From positions 1 to 33,462 of the forward strand of contig JBJEHU010000040.1 in NCBI GenBank assembly GCA_051876355.1: a stretch of DNA of 33,462 nt, in the 5' to 3' direction. The stretch comes from Olsenella_L sp051876355 (GTDB lineage Bacteria > Actinomycetota > Coriobacteriia > Coriobacteriales > Atopobiaceae). Both the position numbers and the translations under genes were made by a program. Positions 30,263 through 33,462 of this stretch are shown here, in pieces. The first letter of the stretch is position 1. The number at the start of each line of letters is the position of its first letter. The notes under the pieces were generated by a model, which worked only from the letters and a program-made list of their open reading frames with translations, was not told where the DNA came from and searched no databases.

Positions 30263-31786
30263 TCATTGCTCCTTTGCATTCGAACCTTCGGCCTTGGCTC
30301 CCTCATGGGGACTCTCAAGCCGTAATTCTAGCAGCAGCTTCGTGGCAGCGCTCACGCGGCACCGCTCATCCGCCCGAAGGCCTGCCACCCAGACGATATG
30401 TCCTGTCGGTCCCGTATGGACGACAGCGACATCCTGCTTGTCTGCAGCAGGAATCTTTGCATCGCAGAGGGCATCGGAGAGCTTCTTCGACTGGCCATGC
30501 ATGCCAAGAGGGCAGAAGACCTCCCCCGCCTGCGGCGGCTCCACCCAGAGCTCTGCGTCGTGGGCAACGGCGCCTGCCTTCTCTGCATCGAGAAGGACCG
30601 ATGCCCCTGCCCACTCCCTGCCATGCACGCGGGCGATTGCGACAGGATCCGAGCCTTTGGCAACCGGCGTGATAGATGCCGTAAGCGTGCTGCCATCCGG
30701 CAGCTCGAGCGTACCCGGGACAGAGAGCCAGCCTCCCGTGAAGCGTGCCCTCGCCGAGCGGGCTCTGACGAAGAGGAGTCCATGCTCCACGCGCACGTCC
30801 ACCCCGAGAGGGATGGTCTGAGAGCCTGAGCCTTCTGCCACGAGCTCGAGCGTGCGCTCGATATGCCGTGCCTCGAGGCGGGCATCCGGTGCTACGGCGA
30901 GGAAGGCCTGGCGGATGACGCGGCGGGCTACTGCCACATCCGTGGCAGCAAGACGTGCGGCATCGAGCGCGACCATGCCTTCCTGGCGCCTTCTTTCCAG
31001 CTCATGGAACGTGCGGGAGGAGACCTGCGTCAAGTACGCATCCTCATCAGACAGGATGTCGCAGGTTGTGGCAAGGCTCGAGAGCACCTTGGGGTTTCTG
31101 GCCTTCACGACCGGCATGATCTCATGGCGGACATAGGCCCGGAGATACTGCGTATTGGCATTCGTCTGGTCCTCGCGCCAGACGATGCCACGCATGCGCA
31201 GAAGATCGCAGAGCTCTGCATGCGAGTATCCGAGAAGCGGACGCACGATCCTGTTCCGCTGCCGAGGTATCGAGGAGAGGCCGGAAGGGCCGGTGCCGCG
31301 GATCGCATTCATGAAGAAGGTCTCGGCTCGGTCGTCTGCCGTGTGGGCCGTGACGATGCGCGCGGCAGCCCGGGGCACCCCATATTCCGCACAGAGGTCG
31401 TTTGCGAGCTTGGCTGCTGCGGCATAGCGGAACTCGCGTCCCGCATTCTCGACGTTCCCGTCGCCTTTTTGGGCAAGCGCCGCTATGTCGGCATGCCGTA
31501 CATGGCAGGGAATGCCATAGCGCTCGGCAAGCCCCCGTACGAACTCTTCATCCTCTTCTGCATCGATGCCGCGGAGCCCATGGTTCACATGGAGGACGAC
31601 AAGGCGTTCCCGTGCGATATGCGCAAGGCCGCGTCCGTCGCCGATATCGAGCTTCGAAGTGGCTGCCAGAACGAGCAGGGCCGTCGAATCAGCGCCGCCC
31701 GAGACCATCAGGACGACCGGAGCCCGTCCTTCTGAGCCGGGCGCCGCTTTTGCCGGCGGCGCATATCTTCTGGCAACGCTTGTCAT
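30263..31786 (-). CDS. tilS: tRNA(Ile)-lysidine synthetase
   Basis: TilS attaches lysine to C34 of the AUA-reading tRNA-Ile, changing its decoding from AUG to AUA. The 507-residue protein has the PP-loop SGGADST (29-35), HVNHGLRG, TAHTADDRAETFFMNAIRGTG and RPLLGYSHAEL, then the C-terminal substrate-recognition domains ending with GLRADERCRVS. The ATP-grasping motif has Ala where many enzymes have Lys/Pro-rich sequence (SGGxDS is intact). ATG 31786 follows AGGGAGAGAA. It is the first gene of the tilS-hpt-ftsH-aminotransferase-Cys protein run and diverges from the metallo-hydrolase gene. Confidence 0.95.
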   Translation of the reverse strand: MTSVARRYAPPAKAAPGSEGRAPVVLMVSGGADSTALLVLAATSKLDIGDGRGLAHIARERLVVLHVNHGLRGIDAEEDEEFVRGLAERYGIPCHVRHADIAALAQKGDGNVENAGREFRYAAAAKLANDLCAEYGVPRAAARIVTAHTADDRAETFFMNAIRGTGPSGLSSIPRQRNRIVRPLLGYSHAELCDLLRMRGIVWREDQTNANTQYLRAYVRHEIMPVVKARNPKVLSSLATTCDILSDEDAYLTQVSSRTFHELERRRQEGMVALDAARLAATDVAVARRVIRQAFLAVAPDARLEARHIERTLELVAEGSGSQTIPLGVDVRVEHGLLFVRARSARARFTGGWLSVPGTLELPDGSTLTASITPVAKGSDPVAIARVHGREWAGASVLLDAEKAGAVAHDAELWVEPPQAGEVFCPLGMHGQSKKLSDALCDAKIPAADKQDVAVVHTGPTGHIVWVAGLRADERCRVSAATKLLLELRLESPHEGAKAEGSNAKEQ

Positions 31787-31895
31787 TTCTCTCCCTTGCG
31801 TGTTCCTTCCCTAGGGTTTTCGAGCGTCCCAGGCAAGGAATGTCTAAGCTGGTAAGGTCTGATTCTAGAACAGCGCCCCAGGAAACGGGAAATAT

Positions 31896-32720
31896 ATGAC
31901 ACCTTCGATACATCTTTTCGTGCTGGCGAGCGGCTCCAAGGGCAATGCCGCCATCGTCCAGGGCCCCGATGGCTCCCTCCTCATAGACGACGGCATCTCC
32001 TACAAGGCCCTCCGCACCCGCGCCCAGGAGGTCGGAGCCCCGCTGGACGATATAGTGGCCGTGCTTCTGACCCACGAGCATGGAGACCATACCTCAGGCC
32101 TCTCGGTCTTCTGCAACCATTTCGACGGCCCTCTCTTCGCGACAGCAGGGACCGTCGCAGGAAGGTCCTATCTCTCCGAGATGCCCTTCGAGCTCATCAA
32201 GAACAACGATTCTTTGGATCTCGCCGGCATGCACATCCGCGCCTTCCCGACATCGCACGATGTGAACGACCCGGTAGGCTTCCGCTTCGATGCGATAGAT
32301 GTAGAAGGAGAGATCCAGGACTCGCTTGGCTGGTGCACCGATACGGGATATGTGACAGATGAAGCGCTGGATGCGCTCTATGGGTGCAGGATATTGGGCC
32401 TCGAGAGCAACCACGACGAAAAGATGCTCGAGACCGGCCCCTATCCCCGCTATCTCAAGGACCGCGTCAAGGGAGAGGGAGGACACCTTTCGAACGCCCA
32501 GGCAGCAGCCGTGCTTCCCCACCTTGTCACGAAGGATACGGAGTGCGTCGTCGCCCTTCACCTCTCCGAGGAGAACAACCGCCCGAGCGTCTGCATCCGC
32601 ACGCTCGCAGAGGCTCTGGGAGCAGAACCCACGAATACGACCTTCGCGGAAGCAAGGACGCCGGATGGCCTCCTTACGGTCTTTGCCGCCTCTCAGCATG
32701 AAGCAGTGAGCGTCTGGTAG
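31896..32720 (+). CDS. MBL-fold metallo-hydrolase, WalJ/YycJ family
   Basis: This is a cytoplasmic metallo-beta-lactamase-fold phosphodiesterase-like protein, 274 residues. Family hallmarks are LASGSKGNAAIVQ, LLIDDGIS, the metal motif LTHEHGDHTSGL, PTSHDVNDPVGF, TDTGY and ESNHDEKML. The C-terminal GHLSNAQAAAVLPHL and ALHLSEENNRP complete the YycJ/WalJ pattern, associated elsewhere with DNA repair and coordination of cell division. The specific role here is not known. ATG 31896 has GGAAACGGG upstream. It diverges from tilS and is not next to a walRK pair. Confidence 0.92.
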   Translation: MTPSIHLFVLASGSKGNAAIVQGPDGSLLIDDGISYKALRTRAQEVGAPLDDIVAVLLTHEHGDHTSGLSVFCNHFDGPLFATAGTVAGRSYLSEMPFELIKNNDSLDLAGMHIRAFPTSHDVNDPVGFRFDAIDVEGEIQDSLGWCTDTGYVTDEALDALYGCRILGLESNHDEKMLETGPYPRYLKDRVKGEGGHLSNAQAAAVLPHLVTKDTECVVALHLSEENNRPSVCIRTLAEALGAEPTNTTFAEARTPDGLLTVFAASQHEAVSVW

Positions 32721-32752
32721 CTGGACTCCGGAAAACGTGTCCAATACAGAAA

Positions 32753-32786
32753 AATGGGGGCAGAGCCCGAAAGCTCTGTCCCCATT
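32753..32786 (-). terminator. Terminator of the small heat-shock gene
   Basis: A 14-base stem (AATGGGGGCAGAGC against GCTCTGTCCCCATT, one G-T pair) closes a CCGAAA loop. On the minus strand it is followed by TTTTTCTGTATT, the best T-run tail in the window. It can also stop the convergent metallo-hydrolase gene. Confidence 0.85.
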
Positions 32787-32814
32787 GCTATCTCGTGCAG
32801 CTGATGCTTGGCAG

Positions 32815-33237
32815 CTAGTCGATTGCAATCTTCGTTGCGTTCGGCTTTGCAGACTGCTTCGGCACCGTGACGGTGAGCACGCCATCTGCATAGCGGGCCG
32901 TGAGACCCTGCGTTGCGGCATCCTTCAGATAGACGCTGCGCGTAGCGCTCCACTCGCCGGTCTCCTTGTGGAGGTAGTTCTTGCCCTTCTCCTCGTCGGA
33001 TTCCTTCTTGTCGACGGAGACGGACAGCGTGCCCTCATTCAGCTCCACATCGATCTGGTCCTTCTTCAGGCCAGGAAGCGGAGCGGAGACGACGTACTTG
33101 TCATCTGCATCCTCGACATCCATCTGGAAGGCAGGTGCGCTCTCGACGAACGGGAAGCTCTTGAAGAAGTCGTCCATACCATCGAAGGCACGAAGCATAT
33201 CACGGTCATAGCGATCAAACGGAACAAGTCCCATCAT
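32815..33237 (-). CDS. Small heat-shock protein (Hsp20/alpha-crystallin family)
   Basis: This is an ATP-independent holdase chaperone, 140 residues. The alpha-crystallin domain (about 38-130) has KYVVSAPLPGLKKDQIDVEL, GTLSVSV and the hallmark ADGVLTVTVPK near the end, then the short C-terminal tail with an I-A-I motif (TKIAID) used for oligomer contacts. ATG 33237 (MMGLVPFDRYD) is chosen because TAGGAG lies eight bases upstream; the frame continues farther upstream without homology. The 225 bases before it are A+T-rich with several inverted repeats, as expected for a stress-regulated gene. Confidence 0.93.
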   Translation of the reverse strand: MMGLVPFDRYDRDMLRAFDGMDDFFKSFPFVESAPAFQMDVEDADDKYVVSAPLPGLKKDQIDVELNEGTLSVSVDKKESDEEKGKNYLHKETGEWSATRSVYLKDAATQGLTARYADGVLTVTVPKQSAKPNATKIAID

Positions 33238-33462
33238 ATCTATCACTCCTAGCAGATCCTGCGCGCCCCTCTTCTGGAACGCTCTTGTTGTCTGCTGATA
33301 TATGTGCCCTATGAGAGGTCTTTTAAACACTAGAACAAAGATATTCTGCTTTTCATAGACTGAGCATATCTAAGTCTATATTGTTAGATATTGAGTACGA
33401 TAATCCATCGGCGGATTAGCATTCTGAGTGCAACACGATCCGCCATCTCATGAATGTGGCGC
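33238..33462 (-). promoter_or_regulatory. Regulatory region upstream of the Hsp20 gene, with several inverted repeats
   Basis: This stretch is visibly richer in A+T than the rest of the window. It contains ATAGACT-N11-AGTCTAT (33355-33379), TAATCC-N6-GGATTA (33401-33418), TTAGCATTCTGAGTGCAA (33416-33433, an imperfect palindrome whose arms resemble CIRCE half-sites TTAGCACTC/GAGTGCTAA without the spacer), and GGCGGAT/ATCCGCC (33410-33416 and 33438-33444) enclosing it. A HAIR-like half-site TTGAGT lies at 33391. No canonical complete CIRCE or HAIR element and no clear -35/-10 pair were found. Confidence 0.45.

Noticed and set aside
33416..33462. Possible C-terminal end of a minus-strand gene entering from the right edge
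   Set aside because: Two frames stay open to the edge for 15-25 codons before a stop, but neither short peptide resembles anything I recognise, so a gene end cannot be supported.

Overview
The window is G+C-rich bacterial chromosome. The translated proteins look like those of an anaerobic actinobacterium of the class Coriobacteriia (Olsenella/Atopobium type). This is judged from protein resemblance, from strong GGAGG-type ribosome binding sites and from the mix of actinobacterial housekeeping genes with a sugar phosphotransferase system. The genus is an inference. Almost every base is coding, mostly in short operons separated by compact G+C-rich hairpins. No rRNA, tRNA, CRISPR array, phage or intact insertion sequence was seen.

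Left part (1-7035, minus strand): an F1Fo ATP synthase operon reading atpI-like, atpB, E, F, H, A, G, D, with atpD cut by the left edge. A promoter and a cre-like palindrome precede it. Upstream lies the rpiB-upp pair, then glpK (7112-8593).

Centre left (8594-12738, plus strand): a compact accessory locus encoding a PTS EIIBC permease, an intracellular esterase of the subtype B tannase family and an RpiR-type regulator. A cluster of TGATTCA repeats lies in front of it. All catalytic and galloyl-binding positions I remember from the Lactobacillus plantarum tannase appear conserved. My hypothesis is uptake of an acylated (for example galloylated) glucose as its phosphate, followed by ester cleavage in the cytoplasm. 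This is the most novel-looking system in the window.

Middle (12739-21015): a translation cluster prfA-prmC-tsaC (minus); a large zinc-ribbon membrane protein with an acidic disordered middle (minus), divergent from an unrecognised gene (plus); rpmE with a long Ala/Lys tail and a structured leader (minus); coaX (plus); and a biotin-ligase-like gene (minus) converging on coaX.

Right part (21016-33462): a FolP-FolK fusion, a Sir2 deacylase, a patatin-like hydrolase, exonuclease III and a PHP phosphoesterase. These are followed by a minus-strand run tilS-hpt-ftsH-aminotransferase-small Cys protein, a divergent WalJ/YycJ-type metallo-hydrolase, and a small heat-shock protein whose upstream region is A+T-rich and full of inverted repeats.
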